Assembly: GCA_963824105.1 (NCBI GenBank)
Contig: CAWGNN010000009.1
Span: 124,001 to 188,000 of the forward strand
Origin: CAWDVB01 sp963824105
Lineage (GTDB): Bacteria; Actinomycetota; Actinomycetes; Propionibacteriales; Nocardioidaceae
Reading direction: 5' to 3'
Length of the DNA stretch: 64,000 bases
The notes under the pieces were generated by a model. That model was not told the origin of the DNA. It did no database searches and saw only the letters and a program-made list of their open reading frames with translations. Every line of letters starts with the position of its first letter. Position 1 is the stretch's first letter. Made by a program: the position numbers and the translations under genes. Positions 27,809 to 36,196 of this stretch are shown here, one piece after another.

Positions 27809-28186
27809 TCAGTCCTTGTCCTTCAGCACGGCGTTCAGGATCATCGACGTGAGCGAGAAGACCAGGGCCCCCAGAACCGCAGTCCAGAACCCACGGACGT
27901 GGAATCCGATCCCGATCTGCCCGGAGACCCAGCTGGTGAGAAGCAGCATCGCTGCGTTGATGACCAGGACCATCAGCCCCAGGGACAAGATGATGAACGG
28001 CATCGCGAGGAACTTGAGAAGGGTGCCGACCACTGCGTTGAGCAACCCGAAGATGAGGCCGACGATCACCAGGGTGATCACCTTGTCGGTGAGACTGCCG
28101 CGGGCGAGGGTCACCCCGTGGAGCAGCCAGACGACCACTCCGAGGGCTGCGGCGTTGACCAAGAGCCGGGAGATGAACCATTTCAT
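27809..28186 (-). CDS. Phage holin family (four-helix) membrane protein
   Basis: A 125-residue protein with four hydrophobic helices and short loops, resembling chromosomal holin-like proteins of the phage_holin_4 family that are widespread in actinobacteria and are not phage genes. The start is ATG at 28186 after GGAAGGATC; a longer frame to 28300 adds an unlikely polar region. It is followed by the tyrosine phosphatase at 8 bp. An inverted repeat (28225-28260) sits in its leader. Function unknown. Confidence 0.78.
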   Translation of the reverse strand: MKWFISRLLVNAAALGVVVWLLHGVTLARGSLTDKVITLVIVGLIFGLLNAVVGTLLKFLAMPFIILSLGLMVLVINAAMLLLTSWVSGQIGIGFHVRGFWTAVLGALVFSLTSMILNAVLKDKD

Positions 28187-28224
28187 GGTCTGATCCTTCC
28201 AGGAGGCGGCCCCGTCGTGCGAAA

Positions 28225-28260
28225 CCCGTGTGCACGGATGGGGGGCGCCTTGCACACGGG
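28225..28260. promoter_or_regulatory. 10-bp inverted repeat upstream of the holin-phosphatase operon
   Basis: CCCGTGTGCA (28225-28234) and TGCACACGGG (28251-28260) are exact complements with a 16-bp spacer. The right-hand edge is 74 bp and the left-hand edge 39 bp from the start codon at 28186. An operator or a leader hairpin is possible. GCACGGATGG also occurs twice in this region. Confidence 0.45.
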
Positions 28261-28388
28261 CTCGCGGTCTTGTCACTGCAGTCTGACACCTGCCCCGCAC
28301 GGATGGCGGGAACGACCAGCCGAGAGTGAGACCCGTCAGCGATCCGTTGGGCGGCTGCCTTCGACGATACCCCTCGTCCAGGGATCCA

Positions 28389-29348
28389 TCACGTCATCGG
28401 GATCTCGGCGACACGGGTGCGCCGGGCCGACTGGGCCAGCAGGATCCCGATCACGACGCAAGCGCCCCCGACGATCCGCAGCGGGCTGAGGGACTCCTCG
28501 AACCACAGCCATCCGAGTAGGACCGCACCCACCGGCTCGGTCATCGCCACCGTCGTGACCGCAGTGGCGCTGAGATGCCGCAGTGCGTAGAGCATCGCCG
28601 CGAACGGCGCCAGGGTCCCGAGCACGATCACCCACGTCAGTGAGGACCAGACCGGCACTGTGGACGCGCCGAGCCGGCCGAGCATCGATGTCGACGAGAG
28701 CAGATCCACCGTCCCGAGGTTGGTCAGTGGTGCCACCACGTTGAGCACGACCGCAGCGACCCCGAAGGACCAGATGATGACCTGCAGCGGGTCCATCTGG
28801 TTGACGCCGTGCTCGCCCAGTAGGAAGTAGGTGGCGAAGGAGACCGCCGCGGCGAGCCCGGCGACCACCCCGAGGGCGTCGAGCGAGAGGTTCTGGCCGA
28901 CGCCGGCCGCCAGTCCGAGGCCGGTGACTGCGAGAGCAAGGCCCCACCACATGCGACTCGACACGTGCTCGTGCTGGAAGAAGCGGGCAAAGAGCGCCAC
29001 CAGGATCGGGGCCTGGTACTCCAGCAGCAGAGCGATGCCCACCGGGAGCCGGTTGATCGCCACGAAGTAGGTCCACTGCAGAGCGGCGACCCCGATCAGG
29101 CCCTGACCGATGAGCAGCCAGACGGTGCCTCCTCGAGGAAGCCGAAGCGCCTCGCGTCGCCAAAGCGCAGCGACAAGGACCATCACCAGCAGGGTGCCCG
29201 TCACGCGGACCGTGGTCAGAGTCAGCGGGTCCACACCGGCCGCCATGGCGACCCGGGACACACCGGCGTTGACTACGAACATCAAGGCGCCGGCGACGAC
29301 GAGGACGAAGCCCAGAGGGGAACGTGTGTCCCGTCGCAGTGTGCTCAC
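28389..29348 (-). CDS. EamA family (DMT superfamily) transporter
   Basis: A 319-residue protein of two EamA repeats with about ten hydrophobic helices. Such permeases export amino acids or other small metabolites. The start codon is GTG at 29348. The second repeat contains TMTEPVGAVLLGWLWFEESL in slightly changed form, a typical EamA end. It is a single gene, divergent from the aminotransferase gene at 29416 by about 70 bp. The substrate is unknown. Confidence 0.87.
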   Translation of the reverse strand: MSTLRRDTRSPLGFVLVVAGALMFVVNAGVSRVAMAAGVDPLTLTTVRVTGTLLVMVLVAALWRREALRLPRGGTVWLLIGQGLIGVAALQWTYFVAINRLPVGIALLLEYQAPILVALFARFFQHEHVSSRMWWGLALAVTGLGLAAGVGQNLSLDALGVVAGLAAAVSFATYFLLGEHGVNQMDPLQVIIWSFGVAAVVLNVVAPLTNLGTVDLLSSTSMLGRLGASTVPVWSSLTWVIVLGTLAPFAAMLYALRHLSATAVTTVAMTEPVGAVLLGWLWFEESLSPLRIVGGACVVIGILLAQSARRTRVAEIPMT

Positions 29349-29415
29349 CGGGAGAGCGTAGGGCCTGATCTGCCCGACCGTGCCGCCGAGGTCCCTCGCT
29401 GGCTATGGTGCTGAT

Positions 29416-30483
29416 ATGAGTGCCCCTGACCCGCGCGATGCGGTTGCTTCGGTCCCGGCCTATGTGGCGGGGAAACCGCCTCGGGCTCGCGATATCCCGA
29501 CCTACAAGCTGTCGTCGAACGAGAACCCCTACCCCCCGCTACCTGGCGTTCTCGAGGCGGCGGCGGAAGCGGTGGCGACGATGAACCGCTACCCGGACAT
29601 GGCTGCGACCCGCCTGTATGCCGCGCTCGGCGAGCGCCTCGGGGTCGCGAGGGAGCGGCTCGCGCTGGGTACCGGCTCGGTCGCCGTCCTGTACCACCTG
29701 CTGCAGGCCTACTGCGAGTCCGGCGACGAGGTGGTTTATGCCTGGCGCTCGTTCGAGGCGTACCCGATCGCGGTGCAGGTGACCGGAGCGACGAGCGTGC
29801 GGGTGCCGGTAACCGGCGACGGTCGGCACGACCTGTCGGCGATGGCGGCGGCGGTGACCGAGCGTACGAAGGTCGTCATCGTCTGCACGCCGAACAACCC
29901 CACCGGACCGGCGCTGACCCACACCGAGCTGGCCGGCTTCATCGACGCCGTCCCCGCGGATGTCCTGGTCGTCGTGGACGAGGCCTATCGCGAGTTCGTC
30001 CGGATGGACGACGCCGTCGACGCGCTGGCGCTGGCCGCGGCCCACGACAATGTCGTGGTGATGCGCACCTTCGCCAAGGCCTACGGGTTGGCCGGCTTGC
30101 GAGTCGGCTACGCCGTGGCGCACCCGACGGTGACCGCCGCGATCGGTGCCTGTGCGCTTCCGTTCGGAGTCTCCACCGTTGCCCAGGAGGCCGCGATCGC
30201 GTCGCTGGAGCGCGAGAGCGTCCTGCTGGAGAGGGTGGGCGCTCTGGTGATGGAGCGCGAACGGGTCCTTGCCGGCCTCCGCGCGCAGGGCTGGGAGATC
30301 CCCGAGCCCCAGGGGAACTTCGTCTGGCTCGCCCTCGGCGAGCGCACCGCGGAGTTCGCGACCGCGGCCGACTCGGCCGGCGTCGTCGTGCGGCCCTTCG
30401 CCGGCGAGGGAGTCCGGGTGACCATCGGCGAACCGGCGGCCAACGACATCTTCTTGTCCGTGGCCGCGGGCTTCGTCGGCTAG
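29416..30483 (+). CDS. pat: Aromatic amino acid / histidinol-phosphate aminotransferase (HisC/Pat type)
   Basis: A 355-residue fold-type I aminotransferase. Visible motifs are YKLSSNENPYPP, the PLP-binding loop GTGSVAVLYHL, AWRSFEAYP, CTPNNPTGP, the PLP aspartate in VVVDEAYREF and the Schiff-base lysine in RTFAKAYGLAGLRVGYA. The W-R-S-F-E motif is that of the mycobacterial aromatic aminotransferase Pat, where HisC normally differs, so an aromatic amino-acid role is favoured over histidine synthesis. The start at 29416 is preferred over an upstream frame that overlaps the divergent promoter. It precedes the 2-oxoacid dehydrogenase operon by 240 bp, a location that could supply keto acids. Confidence 0.8.
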   Translation: MSAPDPRDAVASVPAYVAGKPPRARDIPTYKLSSNENPYPPLPGVLEAAAEAVATMNRYPDMAATRLYAALGERLGVARERLALGTGSVAVLYHLLQAYCESGDEVVYAWRSFEAYPIAVQVTGATSVRVPVTGDGRHDLSAMAAAVTERTKVVIVCTPNNPTGPALTHTELAGFIDAVPADVLVVVDEAYREFVRMDDAVDALALAAAHDNVVVMRTFAKAYGLAGLRVGYAVAHPTVTAAIGACALPFGVSTVAQEAAIASLERESVLLERVGALVMERERVLAGLRAQGWEIPEPQGNFVWLALGERTAEFATAADSAGVVVRPFAGEGVRVTIGEPAANDIFLSVAAGFVG

Positions 30484-30531
30484 CACCGCGGATTCGGCCG
30501 AGGCCCGGGCCGTCCGTTGGCTGCTCGGAGA

Positions 30532-30616
30532 ATTGGACGAATTGAGCGATCCAATGTGCACCTCGGGTAGGTGGTTCGGTACGTTGGGGGGTGACCTCGA
30601 ATGTGTCGCAGGTCAC
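30532..30616. promoter_or_regulatory. Three dyads upstream of the 2-oxoacid dehydrogenase operon
   Basis: ATTGGA (30532-30537) faces TCCAAT (30550-30555). CACCT (30559-30563) faces AGGTG (30569-30573). GTGACCT (30591-30597) faces AGGTCAC (30610-30616) exactly. They lie 110-190 bp before the GTG at 30724, in the space where a regulator of the operon such as an Lrp/AsnC or GntR protein would bind. No regulator gene is adjacent. Confidence 0.4.
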
Positions 30617-30723
30617 TCGATGTCCGTGACCCTTCGCACCACCCCCGCGACCGGACCACGGTCGTCTGCTCCACCCACAGCGGTGGCGGCCACCCCGCCG
30701 ATCCGCCAGACGAAGGAGAGCAT

Positions 30724-31851
30724 GTGAGCGCACAAGCCAACCCTTGGGACGCAGGCCCGTTCGGGCCGGAGCCCGTCCAACTCCTGACCCCGGAGGGCGA
30801 GCGGGTCGACCACCCGCGGTTCTCGTTCGATCTCGACGACGAAGCCATCAAGGGCTTCTACAAGGACATGTTCATCGTCCGTCGTCTGGACAACGAGGCG
30901 ACTGCACTCCAGCGGCATGGTGAGCTCGGCATCTGGGCTCAGCTCCTCGGGCAGGAGGCGGCACAGATCGGGTCCGGCCGCGCGATGCGCCCGCAGGACT
31001 ACGTCTTCCCGACCTACCGCGAGCACGGTGTCGCCTACACCCGAGGGGTGGACCCGCTGCGGTTGCTCGGCCTCTTCCGTGGAATCGACCAGGGGTCGTG
31101 GGACCCCGCCGAGCACAACTTCCACCTCTACACGATCGTCATCGGCGCCCAGACGCTGCACGCGGTCGGCTACGCGATGGGCGTGCAGCGCGACGGACTC
31201 GTCGGCTCCGGCGACAACGACCGCGACATGGCCGTCGTCGCCTACTTCGGCGACGGCGCGACGAGTCAAGGTGACGTCAACGAGTCATTCATCTTCGCCG
31301 CGTCGTACAACGCTCCGGTGGTCTTCTTCCTGCAGAACAACCAGTGGGCGATCTCCGAGCCGATCGAGCGCCAGAGCAAGGTGCCGCTCTACCAGCGAGC
31401 CGCCGGCTTCGGCTTCCCCGGCGTGCGTGTGGACGGCAACGACGTCCTCGCGACCTATGCCGTCACCAAGGCGGCCCTGCAGCACGCACGAGAGGGTCAG
31501 GGCCCGGTCTTCATCGAGGCCTACACCTATCGGATGGGCTCGCACACGACCACCGACGACCCGACCCGCTACCGACTCTCCGCCGACGTGGAGCACTGGC
31601 GGCTCAAGGACCCCATCGAGAGAGTCCGCGCCTACCTCGTCCGCAACGGGATCGCCGACCAGTCCTTCTTCGCCGGCGTCGATGAGGAAGCCGAAGCGAT
31701 GGGCGAGCACCTGCGGGCCGGTTGCAAGGCGCTGCCGGATCCCAACATCGTCGACCTGTTCGACAACGTCTACGTCGAGCAGACCGGGGAGCTTCAGGAG
31801 GAGAAGGCCCAGATGGAGGCCTACCTGGCGAGTTTTGAGGGAGCGCACTGA
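30724..31851 (+). CDS. bkdA: 2-oxoacid dehydrogenase E1 component, alpha subunit (branched-chain type)
   Basis: A 375-residue thiamine diphosphate enzyme subunit. The TPP motif is GDGATSQGDVNESFIFA through LQNNQWAISEP, and the loop after it reads YRMGSHTTTDDPTRYR, the phosphorylation-loop region of E1alpha. This form (alpha plus beta subunits) fits branched-chain 2-oxoacid or pyruvate dehydrogenase; the context with an HTTTDDPTRYR loop favours branched-chain substrates. GTG at 30724 has AAGGAG at good spacing. The E1beta gene overlaps the stop codon. E1 decarboxylates the keto acid and loads the acyl group onto E2. Confidence 0.9.
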   Translation: MSAQANPWDAGPFGPEPVQLLTPEGERVDHPRFSFDLDDEAIKGFYKDMFIVRRLDNEATALQRHGELGIWAQLLGQEAAQIGSGRAMRPQDYVFPTYREHGVAYTRGVDPLRLLGLFRGIDQGSWDPAEHNFHLYTIVIGAQTLHAVGYAMGVQRDGLVGSGDNDRDMAVVAYFGDGATSQGDVNESFIFAASYNAPVVFFLQNNQWAISEPIERQSKVPLYQRAAGFGFPGVRVDGNDVLATYAVTKAALQHAREGQGPVFIEAYTYRMGSHTTTDDPTRYRLSADVEHWRLKDPIERVRAYLVRNGIADQSFFAGVDEEAEAMGEHLRAGCKALPDPNIVDLFDNVYVEQTGELQEEKAQMEAYLASFEGAH

Positions 31852-32828
31852 TGACCACGATGACGATGGCGAAGGCCCTCAACGCAGGACTGCGCAAGGC
31901 GCTCGAGGACGACCCGAAGGTCGTCCTCATGGGTGAGGACATCGGCAAGCTCGGTGGTGTCTTCCGGATCACCGACGGGTTGCAGAAGGACTTCGGTGAG
32001 GACCGGGTGGTCGACAGCCCGCTCGCGGAGTCGGGGATCCTCGGGACCGCGGTCGGCCTTGCGCTACGCGGCTACCGCCCGGTGGTCGAGATCCAGTTCG
32101 ACGGCTTCGTCTACCCGGCCTACGACCAGATCGTGAGTCAGGTCGCCAAGTACCACTACCGCAGCGCCGGCCGGATCAAGATGCCGGTCGTGGTGCGGAT
32201 CCCCTTCGGCGGCGGCATCGGCGCGGTCGAGCACCACAGTGAGAGCCCGGAGGCGCAGTTCGCGCACACCCCGGGCCTGAAGGTCGTCTCCTGCTCCAAC
32301 TCCAACGACGCCTACTGGATGATCCAGCAGGCGATCGCCACCGACGACCCGGTGATCTTCCTGGAGCCCAAGCGGCTGTACCACTCCGAGAAGGGCGAGG
32401 TCGTCGACACCGGCTCTCCGGCACCGTTGTTCTCCTCGCGGGTGCTCCGTCCCGGCACCGATGTGACGCTGCTGGCCTACGGCCCCACCGTGGGCACCGC
32501 GATGAAGACAGCGGAGGCGCTGGTCCACGACGGACGTAGCGCCGAGGTGATCGACCTGCGGACGCTGTCGCCGCTGGACATGGGCCCGGTCTACGAGTCG
32601 GTCCGGCGCACCGGACGTGCCGTGGTGGTCCACGAAGGGCATCACAACCTCGGCATGGGCTCAGAGGTTGCCGCTCGGATCGCAGAAGAGTGCTTCTACT
32701 CCCTCGAGGCGCCGGTTGTCCGGGTGAGCGGCTTCGACACCCCCTACCCGCCGGCGCGGGTCGAGGAGGAGTGGCTGCCCGACCTGGATCGCGTGCTCGA
32801 CGCGGTCGACCGTTCGTTCGCCTTCTGA
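31851..32828 (+). CDS. bkdB: 2-oxoacid dehydrogenase E1 component, beta subunit
   Basis: A 325-residue beta subunit with the usual start MTTMTMAKALNAGLRKALED, the GEDIGKLGGVFRITDGL block, and PFGGGIGAVEHHSESPE in the TPP-binding half. It forms an alpha2beta2 E1 with the upstream gene. Start ATG 31851 overlaps the alpha stop (TGATG), giving tight stoichiometry. The E2 gene follows after 11 bp. Confidence 0.93.
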   Translation: MTTMTMAKALNAGLRKALEDDPKVVLMGEDIGKLGGVFRITDGLQKDFGEDRVVDSPLAESGILGTAVGLALRGYRPVVEIQFDGFVYPAYDQIVSQVAKYHYRSAGRIKMPVVVRIPFGGGIGAVEHHSESPEAQFAHTPGLKVVSCSNSNDAYWMIQQAIATDDPVIFLEPKRLYHSEKGEVVDTGSPAPLFSSRVLRPGTDVTLLAYGPTVGTAMKTAEALVHDGRSAEVIDLRTLSPLDMGPVYESVRRTGRAVVVHEGHHNLGMGSEVAARIAEECFYSLEAPVVRVSGFDTPYPPARVEEEWLPDLDRVLDAVDRSFAF

Positions 32829-32839
32829 GAGGACCAGCC

Positions 32840-34180
32840 GTGAGCATTCAGGAGTATCTGCTCCCCGATGTCGGTGAGGGCCTCACCGAAGCCGAGATCG
32901 TCTCCTGGCGGGTCAAACCGGGTGACGTCATCAAGGTCAATGACATCGTCGTCGAGATCGAGACCGCCAAGTCCCTGGTCGAGCTTCCGTCGCCGTACGC
33001 CGGCACGGTGCAGAGTCTGCTCGTCGACGAGGGTGTCACCGTGGCCGTGGGCACGCCGATCATCGCGGTCTCCGATGGATCCGACGTCGGCGCCCAGTCG
33101 CCGGCCCAGACCCCGACCGAGCCCCTCCAGGAGGAGCCGATGAAGACACTGGTCGGGTCCGGCCCGAAGGATCTGTCGACCTCGCGTCGGCAGCGCAAGC
33201 ACGTCGCCGAGCCCGTTGCCGAAGCGCCGGTTGCGGCAGCGGCGGTTGCGGCAGCGCCCGCTCCTGCGGCCGGGGGCGCCCGCCCGCTGGCCAAGCCTCC
33301 GGTGCGCAAGCTTGCCAAGGACCTCGGCATCGATCTCGCCTCGGTGGTCGGCACCGGTCCCGGCGGCGTGATCACCCGCGGCGATCTCGACGGGGCCCAA
33401 GGAGTCGGCTCGGGACTCGGCTCGGGCGCCAGCTCACCGGACCCTGCTCCAGCGGCCGCGTCGCGCCCTGCCAGCACCGACCGTGGTGAGCGGCGTGAGC
33501 CGATCAAGGGCGTGCGCAAGATGATGGGTCAGGCGATGGTGCAGTCGGCCTTCACCATCCCCCACGTCACCGAGTGGGTCACCGTCGACGTGACCGAGAC
33601 GATGCGCTTCGTCGAGCGACTCAAGACGATGCGCGAGTTCCGCGACGCGCGGGTCTCGCCGATGTTGGTCCTCGCTCGCTCGGTCATGCTGGCCATGCGA
33701 CGCACGCCGGAGATCAATGCCTGGTGGGACGAGCCGGCCCAGGAGATCGTCTACAAGGACGCGGTCAACCTCGGGATCGCGGCTGCCACCGGCAGGGGAC
33801 TCGTCGTTCCGAACATCAAGGACGCCGACCTGCTCGACCTGCGCGGGCTGGCCGACGCGATCAGCGGTGCGGTCGATCTGGCCCGGGACGGTCACACGCC
33901 TCCGGCCGACATGAGCGGCGGCACGTTCACGATCACCAACGTGGGCGTCTTCGGAGTGGACTCGGGGACCCCGATCATCAATCCGGGGGAGTCGGCGATC
34001 ATTGCCTTCGGAGCGGTCAAGCCGCAGCCGTGGGTCCACGAGGACCAGATCGCGATCCGTCAGGTGACGACGCTCGCGCTGTCGTTCGACCACCGGTTCA
34101 TCGACGGGGCGAAGGGATCCCAGTTCCTCGCCGACGTGGCGGCCCTGATGGAGGACCCCGCCACCGCCCTCCTCTACTGA
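32840..34180 (+). CDS. bkdC: 2-oxoacid dehydrogenase E2 (dihydrolipoamide acyltransferase)
   Basis: A 446-residue E2. Order: one lipoyl domain (lipoyl lysine in EIETAKSLVEL, about residue 43), an Ala/Pro-rich linker, a peripheral subunit-binding domain (PPVRKLAKDLGIDLASVVG), a second linker and the catalytic domain with LSFDHRFIDG near the end. The core moves the acyl group to CoA. No E3 (dihydrolipoamide dehydrogenase) gene lies next to it, so the housekeeping E3 must be shared. The start is GTG 32840. Two overlapping hairpins lie directly after its stop. Confidence 0.93.
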   Translation: MSIQEYLLPDVGEGLTEAEIVSWRVKPGDVIKVNDIVVEIETAKSLVELPSPYAGTVQSLLVDEGVTVAVGTPIIAVSDGSDVGAQSPAQTPTEPLQEEPMKTLVGSGPKDLSTSRRQRKHVAEPVAEAPVAAAAVAAAPAPAAGGARPLAKPPVRKLAKDLGIDLASVVGTGPGGVITRGDLDGAQGVGSGLGSGASSPDPAPAAASRPASTDRGERREPIKGVRKMMGQAMVQSAFTIPHVTEWVTVDVTETMRFVERLKTMREFRDARVSPMLVLARSVMLAMRRTPEINAWWDEPAQEIVYKDAVNLGIAAATGRGLVVPNIKDADLLDLRGLADAISGAVDLARDGHTPPADMSGGTFTITNVGVFGVDSGTPIINPGESAIIAFGAVKPQPWVHEDQIAIRQVTTLALSFDHRFIDGAKGSQFLADVAALMEDPATALLY

Positions 34181-34186
34181 GGGGGA

Positions 34187-34253
34187 AGATTTTCACGTTA
34201 ACCTGAAAATCTGGGCGTGGGCTCGAGGAATTCCTCGAGCCCACGCCCAGATT
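34187..34253. terminator. Mutually exclusive hairpins, including a 46-bp perfect palindrome
   Basis: AGATTTTCA (34187-34195) pairs with TGAAAATCT (34204-34212) over an 8-nt loop. Its right arm overlaps the left arm of a second element: 34208-34230 and 34231-34253 are exact complements, 23 bp each with no spacer, centred on GAATTC. The two structures cannot form together. The region lies between the convergent stops of bkdC (34180) and the M1 peptidase (34306), so a bidirectional terminator is the simple reading. It ends without a T-tract. Confidence 0.8.
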
Positions 34254-34305
34254 CTCGTGCTCACCGTTTGGGTTGACCGGCCCCTCGGCCCAGGGCCTCT
34301 GGGTC

Positions 34306-35694
34306 TCAGCCCGGGGAGGTCGTGGCATTCAGCCAGGTGTCGAGGAACGACGACAGGGAGAGACCGGTCTTCGCCTCCCACCAGGTCCTGAACGTCTCGC
34401 GCGACACATTCGAGTCGTGGTGAGTGGCGATCCACCGGCGCACCAGCCCCGGGAACTTGTCCCGTCCGACCTTTCCTGCCAGGCGGTTCAACATCCGCGC
34501 CGCAGACCAGTAGACGGTGAGCTCGCCGAAGTCGCCGCGGTTGTACGCGCCGGGTGGGCCGTACTTCGTGCGCAGGTACTGATCCCAGGTGTTCCATGTA
34601 TGCGTCTGGCGCTTCCACGACGTCCACCCGTGAGACGCCTCGAACTTCGCCTGGTAGTACATCGCGAACCCCTCGTTGAGCCACAGATCGCTCCAGTCGA
34701 CCGGGGTAGCGGTGTCCCCGAACCACGCGTGCGACAGCTCATGGGTCACGGTCACCCGGATGTGCCGCTTTCCCCACTTGAAGTTCTTCCCGCCCAGGGT
34801 GATCAGCTCCGGCGTCTCCATCGCCGCCCGCGCGGGGACGACCACGACGCCCACCCGCTCGAAGGGATAGGCGCCCAGGCGGTGGCGCAACCACCGGTAG
34901 TCCGCGGCGGTCTTGTTGAGGGCAGCGGCGTACTCGGGGTGACACTTGGGGATCCACAGCACCACGGGGGTGCCGTCGTACGCCGTGGTTGCCACCCGCC
35001 GGTACGGGCCGATGGCGAGTGTGGTCAGGTACGACGCGATCGGCTGCTGGGGGGCGAAGACCGTGACCCGGCGACCGTGTGAGTCACTCGAGCGGATCCG
35101 GGGCCCGTTGAACAGCCCCACCCACTTGTCGGGCACGTCGACGGTCACCCGGTAAGTCGCCTTGTCCGACGGGGTGTCGTTCACCGGGTACCAGGTGAAC
35201 GCGCCGATGGGCTCCTGCATCGTCCAGACCCGGCCGGACTTCGTCGTGTGCCAGCCGGCCCTGCTCAGGTCCGAACGCTGGGTCGGCGCCTTCACCGACC
35301 GCGGGGTGCCGCGGTAGGCGATGGTCAGCCGGTAGACGGTGTCCTGGGTGAACGATCCCGGGATCACCAGGTTGTTGCCGTCGTGTGCGGCTCCGACGGT
35401 CGAGCCGTCGACGGTGACCGAGGTGACGGTGAGCCGATGGGACAGGGCCAGCTTGAGTGAGCCCTCGTCGGTTGTCGCGCGCGCCCGGATCACTGCTGTG
35501 CCGCGGAGGGTCCTCGTCACTGGGGCCCACCGAAGCGACAGGTTGTAGCGGAGCACGTCGACACCGGCGTCCTCGTGGGCCGGGTAGTAGCTGTCGGTAA
35601 CCGGCGTCGACAGCCCGGGGTCGGTGGCAGCCGCGGCGTTCCACGGGAGGAGCCCCAAGGCCACGGCCCCGGCGATCGCGACTCGCACCCTCAT
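34306..35694 (-). CDS. Secreted M1 family metallopeptidase
   Basis: A 462-residue protein with an N-terminal signal peptide (cleavage near residue 22-24, AAAA), a beta-rich N-terminal M1 domain and a catalytic domain with the zinc motif His318-Glu-Leu-Ser-His322 and Glu341 (WLNEGFAMYY). The aminopeptidase GAMEN motif is replaced by AAMETPEL, as in some secreted M1 relatives, so exopeptidase specificity is less certain. It would act outside the membrane. Its ATG overlaps the GNAT stop by four bases, making it the last gene of the SDR operon. Confidence 0.88.
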   Translation of the reverse strand: MRVRVAIAGAVALGLLPWNAAAATDPGLSTPVTDSYYPAHEDAGVDVLRYNLSLRWAPVTRTLRGTAVIRARATTDEGSLKLALSHRLTVTSVTVDGSTVGAAHDGNNLVIPGSFTQDTVYRLTIAYRGTPRSVKAPTQRSDLSRAGWHTTKSGRVWTMQEPIGAFTWYPVNDTPSDKATYRVTVDVPDKWVGLFNGPRIRSSDSHGRRVTVFAPQQPIASYLTTLAIGPYRRVATTAYDGTPVVLWIPKCHPEYAAALNKTAADYRWLRHRLGAYPFERVGVVVVPARAAMETPELITLGGKNFKWGKRHIRVTVTHELSHAWFGDTATPVDWSDLWLNEGFAMYYQAKFEASHGWTSWKRQTHTWNTWDQYLRTKYGPPGAYNRGDFGELTVYWSAARMLNRLAGKVGRDKFPGLVRRWIATHHDSNVSRETFRTWWEAKTGLSLSSFLDTWLNATTSPG

Positions 35695-36191
35695 CCCAGT
35701 TCCTTGGTCATCAGTGAGACCCGATGCTCAGCGTCGCCGAGCTGACCCACCTCGCCGTAGCCCCGGCCGGCGTGGAACGCCAGTGACACGTCGTTGCGGG
35801 GCACCAGGTTCACCTCCAAGGCCATCCGTCGGTGTCCCCTGGCCCGCGCCTCGACATGGTCGTAGACGTGCGATCCGAGGCCGACCCGTCGGACCTCCGG
35901 ACGCAGCACGATGCGGTCGAGGTAGTAGAAGGTGGGATACCTGTCGGCGAACCACCGGTAGTTCTCCGAGTCGTACGCGCTGCCCTCGGCGAAGGTGATG
36001 ACAAAGCCGGCGAACGCGCCGTCGTACTCGATCACCGTGAACTGGTCCGACCAGTCGATGAGCCGGCTGAACCGGTCCGCGTCCATCGGCGCGAGCATCT
36101 CCACGTTCGCAGCGTTGAGTGCGAGCACGTCGGAAAGATCGCGCTGGGCAACCGGGCGAAGTAGCCGGGACGGAGACGGGTTGAGGTTCAC
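35691..36191 (-). CDS. GNAT family N-acetyltransferase
   Basis: A 166-residue acetyltransferase with the core YYLDRIVLRPEVRRVGLGSHVYDHVEARA, in which RRVGLGSH is the acetyl-CoA loop, followed by ALEVNLVPRNDVSLAFHAGRGY. The start is GTG 36191, a few bases before the SDR stop at 36197; a longer frame to 36608 is a read-through of the wrong frame. It lies between the SDR and the M1 peptidase and overlaps the latter. Its substrate is unknown. Confidence 0.8.
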   Translation of the reverse strand: MNLNPSPSRLLRPVAQRDLSDVLALNAANVEMLAPMDADRFSRLIDWSDQFTVIEYDGAFAGFVITFAEGSAYDSENYRWFADRYPTFYYLDRIVLRPEVRRVGLGSHVYDHVEARARGHRRMALEVNLVPRNDVSLAFHAGRGYGEVGQLGDAEHRVSLMTKELG

Positions 36192-36196
36192 AGAGC

